Part shown: piece after piece, positions 49,187-58,601 of the stretch
How the letters are laid out: every line of letters starts with the position of its first letter
Position numbering within the stretch: the first letter of the stretch is position 1
Assembly: GCA_039105265.1 (NCBI GenBank)
Contig: JAPFFF010000053.1
Span: 620,001 to 684,000 of the forward strand
Direction of reading: 5' to 3'
DNA from: Tritrichomonas musculus
Taxonomy: Eukaryota; Parabasalia; Tritrichomonadida; Tritrichomonadidae
Length of the DNA stretch: 64,000 nt
Position numbers and translations under genes: made by a program
Notes under the pieces: generated by a model
What the model was told of the DNA's origin: nothing
The model's database searches: none
Seen by the model: only the letters and a program-made list of their open reading frames with translations

Positions 49187-50028
49187 ATTTCAATGAAATT
49201 GTAAGATTTATTTTTTCTAATATAAAATATTTTTAAGTTAACTATTTTTATATAACCAGTTTTTTATATTATTAATATATTTATGCATTTATTTACTTCA
49301 AATCATGAAAATTATTATTTTTGAAAAGAAATTCAAGGAATATTTTTTTAATATCAATTAAGAATATCATTTGATTTATACTATGCTATCCATTTTTAAA
49401 ATAATCTGTTAAAAAAGTTCAAAATGAAATAAACTATTCAAAAATTAATAAAATTTATATTTATCGAATATCTTATTCTATTTTTGATATATCTCATAAA
49501 AAAGCATTAAATAATATAATTATTTGTTTTTTTGTGAAAATAACAGAAATATTTTATATTTTGTAAAAAAGAAATAGTAATTAAACAAAAAATAAAAAAA
49601 TCATTTTTTGTTCTTGCACTTTAAATGTAATCATTTTAATAAATAAAACTGTTCTAATAACGCTAAATCAAATAAGCAAAGCCAATAGAATGAATTTTGA
49701 TTTTCAAAAGATTTTTAAATGATGATGATCAAGTAACTTTGGGGGGCAAAAACTGAAACAAAAAACAAAAACAGAATTTTGCTTTATGCACAAATTAAAT
49801 GCTTTATATCAGAGCAAACTCCAATTTTATTTTCAATGATTGATATCTAAATTATATTCATTGAAACAGAAAATCAAAAGAAATAGTTCAATAAAATTAT
49901 TATTTATGATCTGAATAATAATTGCTGGATATCAAATGTATTAAAAAGAATAGAGGTATTTTGTTAGGAATCGTTTTTTAGCGCCTTAAAAAATTGTAAA
50001 CGGTTTTTTAGGGGGTTTTGAAAATAAC

Positions 50029-50092
50029 GTATTTACAATTGTAATTACAATTGTAATTTTTAAACGGACAAGTTGTATACAATTGTAAATAC
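50029..50092. repeat. 15-bp perfect inverted repeat built of ACAATTGT words
   Basis: GTATTTACAATTGTA (50029-50043) is the exact inverse of TACAATTGTAAATAC (50078-50092), and a further ACAATTGT palindrome lies between them. It is about 200 bp outside the first gene of element 2. It could be part of its end, a miniature transposon or a protein-binding site. Confidence 0.7.
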
Positions 50093-50300
50093 AAAAACCA
50101 AGGCTTATTAGAGACTAAGGAAAGGTGGGTGGAGTTTTGTTTGGAATAAAAATTCTTTTATTTGATATATTATATTTATAATATAATATTAATTAGAATT
50201 ATTAATTATTTATAAGTATTTATTCGTTGATCGCAGCTAAATATATGTTTTTATTTTTCAGTTGTCATTGAATTTTTTTGAACAGGAATAATTGAAAAAA

Positions 50301-51674
50301 TTAAAATAAAATAAAATATGTATTTTTTATTATAATACTCTTGGGTTTATTAACGACATGTTCATCAACGATAGGTTCATTAACGACATGTTCATTAACA
50401 ACAGGAGCATTAACGATAGGTTCATTAACGACATGTTCATTAACAACAGGATCATTAACGATAGGTTCATTAACGACATGTTCATCAACAGATTCATCAT
50501 CATCAACAGATTCATTATTCTCTTCGAGAACTTCACTTTGTGAATCATCGTCAGCAGCAGCATAGGATTTACCGAATCGTACACGACCATACCCACGTAA
50601 TATATAATTCCAACCTGTTTTGTTCATATGGTTCCATGCTGTATCACGCAGTTCGTTTAAGTATCTCTCATATCTGTTGTTCGGTATCGAGTACTTTCTC
50701 TTGTTCATGAGTTTACCATATCGAACATATACATATACATCCGAGTTTCGATTTCGGTTTCGACCTAGAAACTGTTTAACACTGGATACAGTATCGATAT
50801 ATGTTTGGACGAATACAGATAGAATATTCTCTTTAATGGACTGTCCATTCTGGATGGATGAGGTAGATATAACAACATCAACGTCTTCGTCGAACAAACC
50901 ATCTTCATTCAACTTAATCTCTTTGGTATCACCTGTGTATAACGCAACCTTGTATCTATCTATCAGCATCTCTTTCAACAACTTACATTGTTTCTTATCT
51001 TCGATCTTCACTAATACTTTATCGTAGTTCATTCGCTTTGTGTCGATTAAGTTAACTATCTCAGCTCGTTGTTCATCAGCATCTGGTATCATCTTGTTAA
51101 CGTATATATTTCGATTGTATCTCTTATAGATACATGGATTAACGATTATGTAATCTCTAAAACACGCGAAGTGTTTAATATCATCAGCAGTAGCACTTAT
51201 TAATGCAACCTTATCGAACTCTTTAGTAATCTCAATCAATCCAATATGTTGTAGTAACATATGCGCTTCATCAATCACTAGAAAGTAATCTAATCGTTGT
51301 TCGTTCATGTAATATTCTTCAATTAGATCCCCTAAACATTTCGAAGCTGTGTTGTATGTAGTAATAATCACATTAACTTCATTGTGTACAGCTTTGAGAA
51401 ACTCTTTAAACGCATTATCGTTAACACACAACCGAATGGAATTAACATCCATATCACTCAACTTTGTATAGAACTCTTCAGCGATATTCACTGTTGGAAC
51501 TATTACCATAAACCTCTCTGTACTATGCGATGCAATCCATTTACGAATCGCTGTCGATTTACCAGAACCGATTGGAGCTTCACAGATGAACTTCTTGGTT
51601 CGAATTTGTTTAGTGATCTTACGTAAATCATACTTGTTGAGATCCATACAATAATAATAATCTTCATAATCCAT
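50301..51674 (-). CDS. element 2 SF2 helicase, origin-binding-protein-like (457 aa)
   Basis: ATG at 51674, directly after the stop of the preceding gene (TAAATG). Motif I APIGSGKST (about residue 34), Ia VIVPTVNIA, Ib TTYNT, II VIDEAHML (DEAH, about 132), III LISATADD (about 160), a second RecA-like domain with ALYTGD and VVISTSSIQNGQSI, and motif VI QFLGRNRNRN (about 308). Order and spacing resemble the UL9/origin-binding helicases of large DNA viruses more than Polinton-typical SF1 or SF3 helicases (inference). The C-terminus is an array of VVNEPIVN-type units coded by a 45-bp repeat near 50350-50490. Likely to unwind the element's DNA for replication together with the PolB-primase fusion encoded divergently. 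Confidence 0.85.
   Translation of the reverse strand: MDYEDYYYCMDLNKYDLRKITKQIRTKKFICEAPIGSGKSTAIRKWIASHSTERFMVIVPTVNIAEEFYTKLSDMDVNSIRLCVNDNAFKEFLKAVHNEVNVIITTYNTASKCLGDLIEEYYMNEQRLDYFLVIDEAHMLLQHIGLIEITKEFDKVALISATADDIKHFACFRDYIIVNPCIYKRYNRNIYVNKMIPDADEQRAEIVNLIDTKRMNYDKVLVKIEDKKQCKLLKEMLIDRYKVALYTGDTKEIKLNEDGLFDEDVDVVISTSSIQNGQSIKENILSVFVQTYIDTVSSVKQFLGRNRNRNSDVYVYVRYGKLMNKRKYSIPNNRYERYLNELRDTAWNHMNKTGWNYILRGYGRVRFGKSYAAADDDSQSEVLEENNESVDDDESVDEHVVNEPIVNDPVVNEHVVNEPIVNAPVVNEHVVNEPIVDEHVVNKPKSIIIKNTYFILF
50350..50500. repeat. 45-bp tandem repeat inside the helicase gene end
   Basis: The word ATAGGTTCATTAACGACATG recurs at 50371, 50416 and 50461, a period of 45 bp (15 codons), and codes for VNEP/VNEH units. 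The repeat keeps the frame. Confidence 0.85.
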
Positions 51675-52055
51675 TTAATCGATTACATCGCCATTCTCAT
51701 CACAAAGTTCTAGTTCATCATCGATATTTACTGGTGGTTCACCATTAGTTAGGTGTTTAATCGATGTTTCATCATCTAATGGATGGCCGTTCTTATCGAA
51801 GTAACCTTCACACTGTATAGAGTATAATCGTTCAGGGATCTCAACAAACATCTGCCATCGTATATATGACGGATCATGGACTTCTTCTGGTGTTGGTATT
51901 GGTTCGATTTGTTGTTTCAATGGATCATCGTCATCACGGAAATCATTTATAGATATGGATTTCATACCTTCATATACGTGATCGTATAACATAGTGTTCA
52001 GTGTCATTGGTTTCATTCGGATAAAATTTTCATGTAATTCACATATCAAACCCAT
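51675..52055 (-). CDS. element 2 hypothetical acidic protein (126 aa)
   Basis: ATG at 52055. A mixed small protein with an acidic end (NIDDELELCDENGDVID) and the phrase SYIRWQMFVEIPERLYSIQC. Its stop codon touches the ATG of the helicase gene, so the two are likely expressed together or by very short spacing. Not recognised. Confidence 0.6.
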   Translation of the reverse strand: MGLICELHENFIRMKPMTLNTMLYDHVYEGMKSISINDFRDDDDPLKQQIEPIPTPEEVHDPSYIRWQMFVEIPERLYSIQCEGYFDKNGHPLDDETSIKHLTNGEPPVNIDDELELCDENGDVID

Positions 52056-52742
52056 TGTTTATACATCTAGTCATTCATTATATGCTACAATAGACATTCA
52101 TTATCTGCCACTATTAGTTCTACTTTATTGGACACAATCTCGATAATGTCGTATATGAGTATAGCTATTGAAATGTTTAGAAACGGTTTCATATTAATAT
52201 AGTCGATTTCGCCTATTATAATAGTTTATTTAGCCATTATTATAGGTTATCGCTATTAGAATTGTCATATATAGACATATATCTATAGTCTTGTGCCACA
52301 AGTAGCACTAAATTAAATACCAAAACAGCTGATTTTAGTAGTATAGGGTTGGCGCGTCTGACCCCTAGATACGGATTCCTAGTATAGGGTTGGCGCAGGG
52401 TTTTACGTCGATTTTCGGAAATTGCACACACGTGATCTGGAGGTCGAATTCGAATGCACTGAATCACGTTCCGGTATCGATTTCACACGCATGACATGAC
52501 GTACGCGAGTGCTCTGGAACGATGTGATGTGTGTTTTCATGGTGAGGATGACGTGAGTGATAATTAATACACGATAAATCAGTTATGGAGATTTGATGGT
52601 GTTTTAATAGGTATCGAGAGGACCCCTAGATATTGAGAGGCGTTATACAGTATAAGATTCGTGAGTGAATGACGTTGACGAGCATGGTGAAACGAGGGAG
52701 ATATTTTTTATGAGTGATAAATTTTTAACGAGTATGAAATAA
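52056..52742. promoter_or_regulatory. element 2 divergent intergenic region with direct repeats, candidate origin/promoter
   Basis: 687 bp lie between the divergent helicase-side and polymerase genes. It is visibly richer in G and C than neighbouring non-coding DNA. AGTATAGGGTTGGCGC occurs at 52340-52355 and 52381-52396; GACCCCTAGATA occurs at 52360-52371 and 52621-52632. Such repeated words between replication genes suggest binding sites for a replication or transcription factor. No coding frame is supported. Confidence 0.45.
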
Positions 52743-55700
52743 ATGAAATACGATTACAACACAACTATTGATGAAGTATCAATCGAAGATCTCAATGAGT
52801 TAATGTTAATGACGGGAATCGATAGAGAATCGTTGAATACATTGCGTGATGAATATGCTGATGATGAGAGAGGTTATCGAAATGAGCTTGTAAGTTACAT
52901 CGTTGACACTGCTCTCGAACACGGATTCGATGATGATGAACCTCTATATAACAGTCTTTATTGGTTCTTCAAGGGTACTCAAACTAATGCTGAACGTGAA
53001 GCTGATGCTAATGAATTCATTGATGGATTGATGAGTATGGGATATCAACCTGAGATCAAACATATCGGTATCCCACATGCTCCAAAACTCCTCCGATCCC
53101 CGGTAAGGTATATCGATTCTGATGAATATAAACGCCGTAATCAGAAGAGAGTTGATGATGAATTCTTTAACGATTTACGTTCACATCCCATAACTCAACA
53201 TGATCCATTAACGAAATTAATGAGAAATATGCTCGGTAAGAAGTTCACCGATAATATTAATAAAGAGAGTTCTCAGATAAAAACATCGAAAGTGAATTAT
53301 CGAATGATGCTCGATAAACTCATTACTGAGAGACCTATCCTTCGTCCTCTTCCACCAGGTGAATTGCTTGAGTTGAAACCCTATTCGAAACAACTTTTCG
53401 AGAAGAATAATGAAGATTTAATCGATTATTTCAAGACTTTCGGGCATGACTTCAAGAGTAAGAGCAATGAGTACCTCACCATCAACGAACCTAACGATGA
53501 AATTAAAGCTCTTGCTGCGTTTCGTAATAAGAAATATCATGGAACTCATATCGAAAACAAGATTTTGAAGAAGAATCCCATCGTTGTATATTACTTGAAT
53601 GAGATTCATAAGCTTGAAGATATCTTCAATTACCTCGAAAATACTGTATATAAGAATGAGCGTAAACCCTTTAAGATAACATTTAATCTCAGTGGTGTAT
53701 TCGAAACTCCTAAAAATAACGGAGATTTCATTACTGAATACACATATGAAGAGCGTGAGATAAACACCACAAAATATAATAACGATAACAACATACCTAT
53801 TTTGATTCAGTTAAACGATGAACTCAATAGAGTGAAATATTATATCGAATCTGTGCTCTTCAATTACTCAACAACCGAATCGAATGTGAAACTCATCTAC
53901 GTTACATCAATTTCTTTCACGGTATCGAGATTAGTTAAGGTAACAGGTAAAGTGAGTTTACCTGATGAGATTGTGAGATCGAAACTTATAATTACTGATA
54001 ACGACGATGATGGATTATGTTGGTATCGATTCTTGAGTATCTGTTTGGATCCTAAGTTTGGGAATACAAAGAAGTATGATCTCACTAAACGTACTTCAGC
54101 TGCGAGAAAGCTCTTATGTATGGATCATGGAGTATCATACTCAACAAAACCCACTAAAGCTGCGAAATCAATTATCGATTCATTCAAGGGTATGTCATTA
54201 GAAGAGATGAAAGAATCCGCTATGAAGAATCACATTAACGTTAACATCTACAGTTATGATAAAGATACACATCGTTACGATATTCAAGAACAGTGGCATG
54301 ACGAAGCGAATGAAAATACATTTGATGCTCTTCTATATTCTGATGGTATGGTATGTCACATCATGTATATCATTAATGCTGAGAAATTAACGAATATCTT
54401 CATATGCCCCAAGTGTAAATCATATGTCGTTAGAGATGAGAATCGACATGGTAGTGAACGAATGAAGAAACACATAGTTCATTGTGACGGTAAATTCCAT
54501 AAGAAATACATTCCCGAACGTATCAGTGAACCCTACTGTCCCCACATCCTTAATCACCCTGTTTATGAATATTGCTTAGCTCATGATCTCGAATGGAAAC
54601 CTCAGAAATTATATATGACTTATGACTTCGAAACTATGGAACATAAAGTTGATATCAAATCAGGTAAATCGACTGTGATTAATAGTGAATTGATTCCTCT
54701 ATCCGTAAGCTGTTGCGTTAAATCTTCATCATCTACATTAACGGAACACTTCGATGCGAGAGATGATAACTTCATTCCTGAGTGGATTAAATTCATGTTC
54801 ACCCAGTCAGTTACACTCGTTAAAGATAAGATTAAGTTCTTGAGTGAGATGGTTCACATTGATGATATCGAGAAACTCCACAAACTCGATAGAAATCTAT
54901 ATACAGTTACTGTTTTCGGATTTAACTCAGCGCGTTTCGATAGTAATCTCTTTAAAGAATACCTCAATTACGAGTATGGTGATATGAAGTGGAACGTCGA
55001 TAACACATCATTAATAGGTTCCCCATCAGCTATGAAACAGTTCATCATCAAGTGGGGTATGTATGGATTACGATTCATTGATGCTCAGAGTTTCGTTAGT
55101 GGTGGAACGTTAAAACAATTCGGTGAAGACTTTGGTAGTGCGAGTAACTCCGTTAAAGATGATGATGAGAGTAACTCCGATGATGATGATGATGAGGGTA
55201 ACTTCGTTAAAGGTGTATTCCCTTACGAAGCTATAAACAGTGATAACTTCAATGATGTACTCTCGAAATCAGAACCCTTCAGTCATGATGATTTCTATAG
55301 TTATCTCAATCAGAAGAATCCATTAACGAATGAAGAATACAATATCTACCTTGAAGATTCAAAGAAATTCGAAAATCGATGGGAATATCTGTTGAGTTAT
55401 AACGATAATGATGTTAAAATGATGATTAAACCTATCGATGAATTAATCGAGAAGAATGCTCAGTATGGAATTGATTTACTATCGAACTTATCGTTATCGA
55501 GAAACGCATCAGAGATTAAGTATGCGATGGTATATAAAGATTTCGATCCTCATGTCGATTACTCCATCACTAACGATAAGAATACCTTCAAACCATCACT
55601 TAAATGGTGGGGATATAAGTGCGATCGTTATTACAAACAAGATGAAGATTACAATCGTAAACATAAAGACTCATTACGTAATCTCGATAAATGTGTATCT

Positions 55701-58601
55701 GTTGATGATTTCGATTCATTCATGAATATGTATAACGATTCATCACTCGGGAAATGTCATCTATGTGGTGAACACTTCACTTACTATAACAAACCCACTC
55801 TCGATAGAATTGATAACAACATCGGACATGAGCTCACTAACTGTAAACTCGCTTGCGAAGTATGTAATAAGATGCGCTCGAACTCTGATCCTGAAGTAAC
55901 ACGTTTGCGAATTCAACTCAAGAAGTTCTGTAAACTCAATCACTTACCAACAACTATCTCTGATGAACGTGAATACAATCGCTTGAGAAATGGTATCACA
56001 GGGGGTTTATCGAATGTGATGCATAGACGTAATATCCGTGGTGAAACACATATCAACAGACTCCATTACGATATCGAAACTAATAAAGTTATCTCTCGCG
56101 ATACACCTAATGTTGTTACTCATGTGATAGGTGATGATTTCAATAGTTTGTATCCTTCATCATTCTCATCTGAATATCACTCGTTCAATAAGTATCATGG
56201 AGGTATCATGTACATGCCTGGATCAATGGTGAATTCATTCAATTGTTATGACGCTGAGGGTAATGTCGATAAAGATATCAAACGTAAGTGTATGAATATC
56301 ATTCACTCCAAACACAGATTCGATAGTGATCCTGAGTTTATGTTTCACGCTACTGTTAAACTCGAATGCCCTAAAGAGAAGATCAATTCCTTCATCAACT
56401 TCCCTATCGTATTCCGTAATATTAAGATTAATAACGATGAATCCACTATCGGCTCATACATGTATAACTACGGTAAAGATCACAAGCTACATTCCGTTGA
56501 TGAACGTGATACTAAGCTTACGATGTTGTTGGATACTATGGGTGAATTCATGACGTTTGGGTGTTATTACTTGTGGTTCCTAATAGATCATGGATTGAAA
56601 ATAGTTGATGTCGAGAATGTAACTTTATATGATTGTCACAGAGGTTTCAATAGTTTCGTTAAAGAATTCATGAGTGAACGTGTAGCGATACTTGATGGAG
56701 TGAAACAAGGTGCTGAGAAATTCTATAAAATTTGTATGAATGGATCTTACGGTTATGACGCTTTAAACACAGAGAATTATAATAAAATCAAGATCGTTGA
56801 TGCTGATAACGTATATCGATACACCATCTCTGATACATACATGAATGGTATTCCACTTACAGATGAATCATATATGATTCAAGTTCAACCCAAGAGTTTT
56901 CGATGTAAGACTCCTCTTCAAGAATCGTTCTTCACTCTCGATAATGCGAAGTATTGGTACCTTACATTCCTTTATGATTTCCTCTTCAAGTGCGTTGATT
57001 TAGAGAGAATTCACTTCACATCATGTGATACAGATAGTGTTTACTTCGCCATCGCTGGTGATATGAATCGTCATGGTGAACAAGGTTTCGATGCTATCAT
57101 TACCGATAAAGATTTCTATGAGAAATATGCTTATGAGTTCCTACCGAATCCATCGATAAATACTACTACTGATGAGAAGAAACTCCTCGGATGTTGTGTT
57201 GAGAAGTACGGTGATAATCAAGTTGCGTTATGCCCCAAGTGTTATACTATATGGAATAATCTCGATAACGGATCTATCGAAACGAAATCTATTAAACTCA
57301 AGGGTGTATCGTTAAAGAAAAATAACATCAAATCAAGTGATTACGAATCAATCATTAATGATAAAATCATAGTTCCAGGTATCAACATCAACCTTCAGAT
57401 GAAGCGTAATCGAATGTCGAAAGTTACTGTTAATAAGAATGCGTTAACTGGATTTCATAACAAGATGATTGTGTTGGAGAATGAATCATGCGTTCCATTC
57501 ATTAAGGGATTAACATCTAACGATATCATCATTGACACCGAAACTAAAGATATCATCATCGATGAAGAAGCTGTTGATAAGTTGATTAACGAGATGTATG
57601 ATGATGATGATGATTTCGCGATATACATGATGAAACAAGAGATGTGTCGTGCTACTGATGCTGAAGTAAATCTATTCCTCAGAGATGAATCGCTTAATGT
57701 ATTGAAATCAGTAGCTGAGAACTGTTACGGATTATCACTTAAGAATCGTTTCGATAACAACTTCTATGAAACGTATAACTATAGTAAACATGGGACTATT
57801 AAAGGTACTCACGTTGATGGTGAATTCAGAGTGAATCAGACAGGTAGAAATCTCATGGTGAATAAATGTGCTGGATTAACAGTAATCGATATTGATATCA
57901 ACAAATCGTTATCACCTGATGAACGAGAAATCATTCGTAATAGATTCATTGAGAAACTCAGTAATGATGATGTTGTTGTGAAGACTGGAAGTGGTGGATT
58001 ACATATCTACACTAACGAAATGAATTACGATAGATATCATAAGAATGCTTACGTTAAATGCTTCACTGGTGAGAACTTCGATATCGATATCATCACTTCA
58101 TATAATGATACACAAGCGACAATAATGTTACCGGGATCATTGAATAGTAATGGAAAATATGTATTCATTCGTGGAAGTTATGAATCGATATTGAAACGCA
58201 CCAGCGATGATGTAATGAGAGATTTAGGTATCGACATTGACTTCGCGAATAAACCCTCAACAACATATCATGAGAGTAATGATGGAGAGATTACATATCT
58301 CGATAGTGATGAAGAGATGAAACTCATTAACGGATTATTTGGTATGGAAGTACATAACGATACGAGAAGAATAGATGAAGAATTAACGTTATTCCCATTG
58401 TTCTCAGCTCTTAACTGCTTATCCCCAGAGAATCGATCTATCGCTTACGAGAAAGTACGTCGTGAATGTAATCTTACTGCGAATGCTGATATGAATTTCG
58501 ATTTGAAGATGAGTAGAACTGAAGGTAATCATTCACATATCAATGTATTACGAAAAATAATAAAATTATATAACTCTAAGTATTATAATGAAACGTTTTA
58601 A
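52743..58601 (+). CDS. polB: element 2 PolB-HNH-AEP primase fusion polymerase (1952 aa)
   Basis: ATG at 52743 in TAAATG context. Order of parts: an N-terminal ~400 residues without a known motif; an OTU-like Cys-His pair (DDGLCWYRFLSICL near 425, VCHIMYI near 537); a CPKC...H...C zinc finger near 560; exonuclease motifs YDFETMEHK (about 627), FGFNSARFDSN (about 726), YNDNDVKMM (about 885); an HNH module GKCHLCGEHF...LDRIDNN...CEVCNKMRS (about 1003-1045); PolB motifs A DDFNSLYPSSF (about 1130), B KICMNGSYGYDAL (about 1328), C TSCDTDSVYF (about 1428). The last ~260 residues contain LTVIDIDINKSL (about 1712), VKTGSGGLHIY (about 1746) and FDIDIITSYND (about 1780), the DhD, sxH and hD motifs of archaeo-eukaryotic primase/PrimPol domains. 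Priming and extension would thus be joined in one chain. Confidence 0.9.
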   Translation: MKYDYNTTIDEVSIEDLNELMLMTGIDRESLNTLRDEYADDERGYRNELVSYIVDTALEHGFDDDEPLYNSLYWFFKGTQTNAEREADANEFIDGLMSMGYQPEIKHIGIPHAPKLLRSPVRYIDSDEYKRRNQKRVDDEFFNDLRSHPITQHDPLTKLMRNMLGKKFTDNINKESSQIKTSKVNYRMMLDKLITERPILRPLPPGELLELKPYSKQLFEKNNEDLIDYFKTFGHDFKSKSNEYLTINEPNDEIKALAAFRNKKYHGTHIENKILKKNPIVVYYLNEIHKLEDIFNYLENTVYKNERKPFKITFNLSGVFETPKNNGDFITEYTYEEREINTTKYNNDNNIPILIQLNDELNRVKYYIESVLFNYSTTESNVKLIYVTSISFTVSRLVKVTGKVSLPDEIVRSKLIITDNDDDGLCWYRFLSICLDPKFGNTKKYDLTKRTSAARKLLCMDHGVSYSTKPTKAAKSIIDSFKGMSLEEMKESAMKNHINVNIYSYDKDTHRYDIQEQWHDEANENTFDALLYSDGMVCHIMYIINAEKLTNIFICPKCKSYVVRDENRHGSERMKKHIVHCDGKFHKKYIPERISEPYCPHILNHPVYEYCLAHDLEWKPQKLYMTYDFETMEHKVDIKSGKSTVINSELIPLSVSCCVKSSSSTLTEHFDARDDNFIPEWIKFMFTQSVTLVKDKIKFLSEMVHIDDIEKLHKLDRNLYTVTVFGFNSARFDSNLFKEYLNYEYGDMKWNVDNTSLIGSPSAMKQFIIKWGMYGLRFIDAQSFVSGGTLKQFGEDFGSASNSVKDDDESNSDDDDDEGNFVKGVFPYEAINSDNFNDVLSKSEPFSHDDFYSYLNQKNPLTNEEYNIYLEDSKKFENRWEYLLSYNDNDVKMMIKPIDELIEKNAQYGIDLLSNLSLSRNASEIKYAMVYKDFDPHVDYSITNDKNTFKPSLKWWGYKCDRYYKQDEDYNRKHKDSLRNLDKCVSVDDFDSFMNMYNDSSLGKCHLCGEHFTYYNKPTLDRIDNNIGHELTNCKLACEVCNKMRSNSDPEVTRLRIQLKKFCKLNHLPTTISDEREYNRLRNGITGGLSNVMHRRNIRGETHINRLHYDIETNKVISRDTPNVVTHVIGDDFNSLYPSSFSSEYHSFNKYHGGIMYMPGSMVNSFNCYDAEGNVDKDIKRKCMNIIHSKHRFDSDPEFMFHATVKLECPKEKINSFINFPIVFRNIKINNDESTIGSYMYNYGKDHKLHSVDERDTKLTMLLDTMGEFMTFGCYYLWFLIDHGLKIVDVENVTLYDCHRGFNSFVKEFMSERVAILDGVKQGAEKFYKICMNGSYGYDALNTENYNKIKIVDADNVYRYTISDTYMNGIPLTDESYMIQVQPKSFRCKTPLQESFFTLDNAKYWYLTFLYDFLFKCVDLERIHFTSCDTDSVYFAIAGDMNRHGEQGFDAIITDKDFYEKYAYEFLPNPSINTTTDEKKLLGCCVEKYGDNQVALCPKCYTIWNNLDNGSIETKSIKLKGVSLKKNNIKSSDYESIINDKIIVPGININLQMKRNRMSKVTVNKNALTGFHNKMIVLENESCVPFIKGLTSNDIIIDTETKDIIIDEEAVDKLINEMYDDDDDFAIYMMKQEMCRATDAEVNLFLRDESLNVLKSVAENCYGLSLKNRFDNNFYETYNYSKHGTIKGTHVDGEFRVNQTGRNLMVNKCAGLTVIDIDINKSLSPDEREIIRNRFIEKLSNDDVVVKTGSGGLHIYTNEMNYDRYHKNAYVKCFTGENFDIDIITSYNDTQATIMLPGSLNSNGKYVFIRGSYESILKRTSDDVMRDLGIDIDFANKPSTTYHESNDGEITYLDSDEEMKLINGLFGMEVHNDTRRIDEELTLFPLFSALNCLSPENRSIAYEKVRRECNLTANADMNFDLKMSRTEGNHSHINVLRKIIKLYNSKYYNETF

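Larger units (their letters stand above)
48449..50300. other. long AT-rich non-coding stretch
   Basis: No open frame or RNA gene can be supported over about 1.85 kb. It contains a 30-bp direct repeat (49105 and 49157) and a 15-bp perfect inverted repeat (50029 and 50078). The left border of the second virus-like element must lie in its last few hundred bases or just beyond; I cannot place it without the right end. Confidence 0.6.

Noticed and set aside
50341-50565. Thr/Ser repeat frame antisense to the helicase end
   Set aside because: A shadow of the 45-bp repeat; the sense frame carries the helicase.
52240-52467. 75-codon frame in the divergent region of element 2
   Set aside because: It covers the direct repeats, starts in poor context and has no protein-like pattern.
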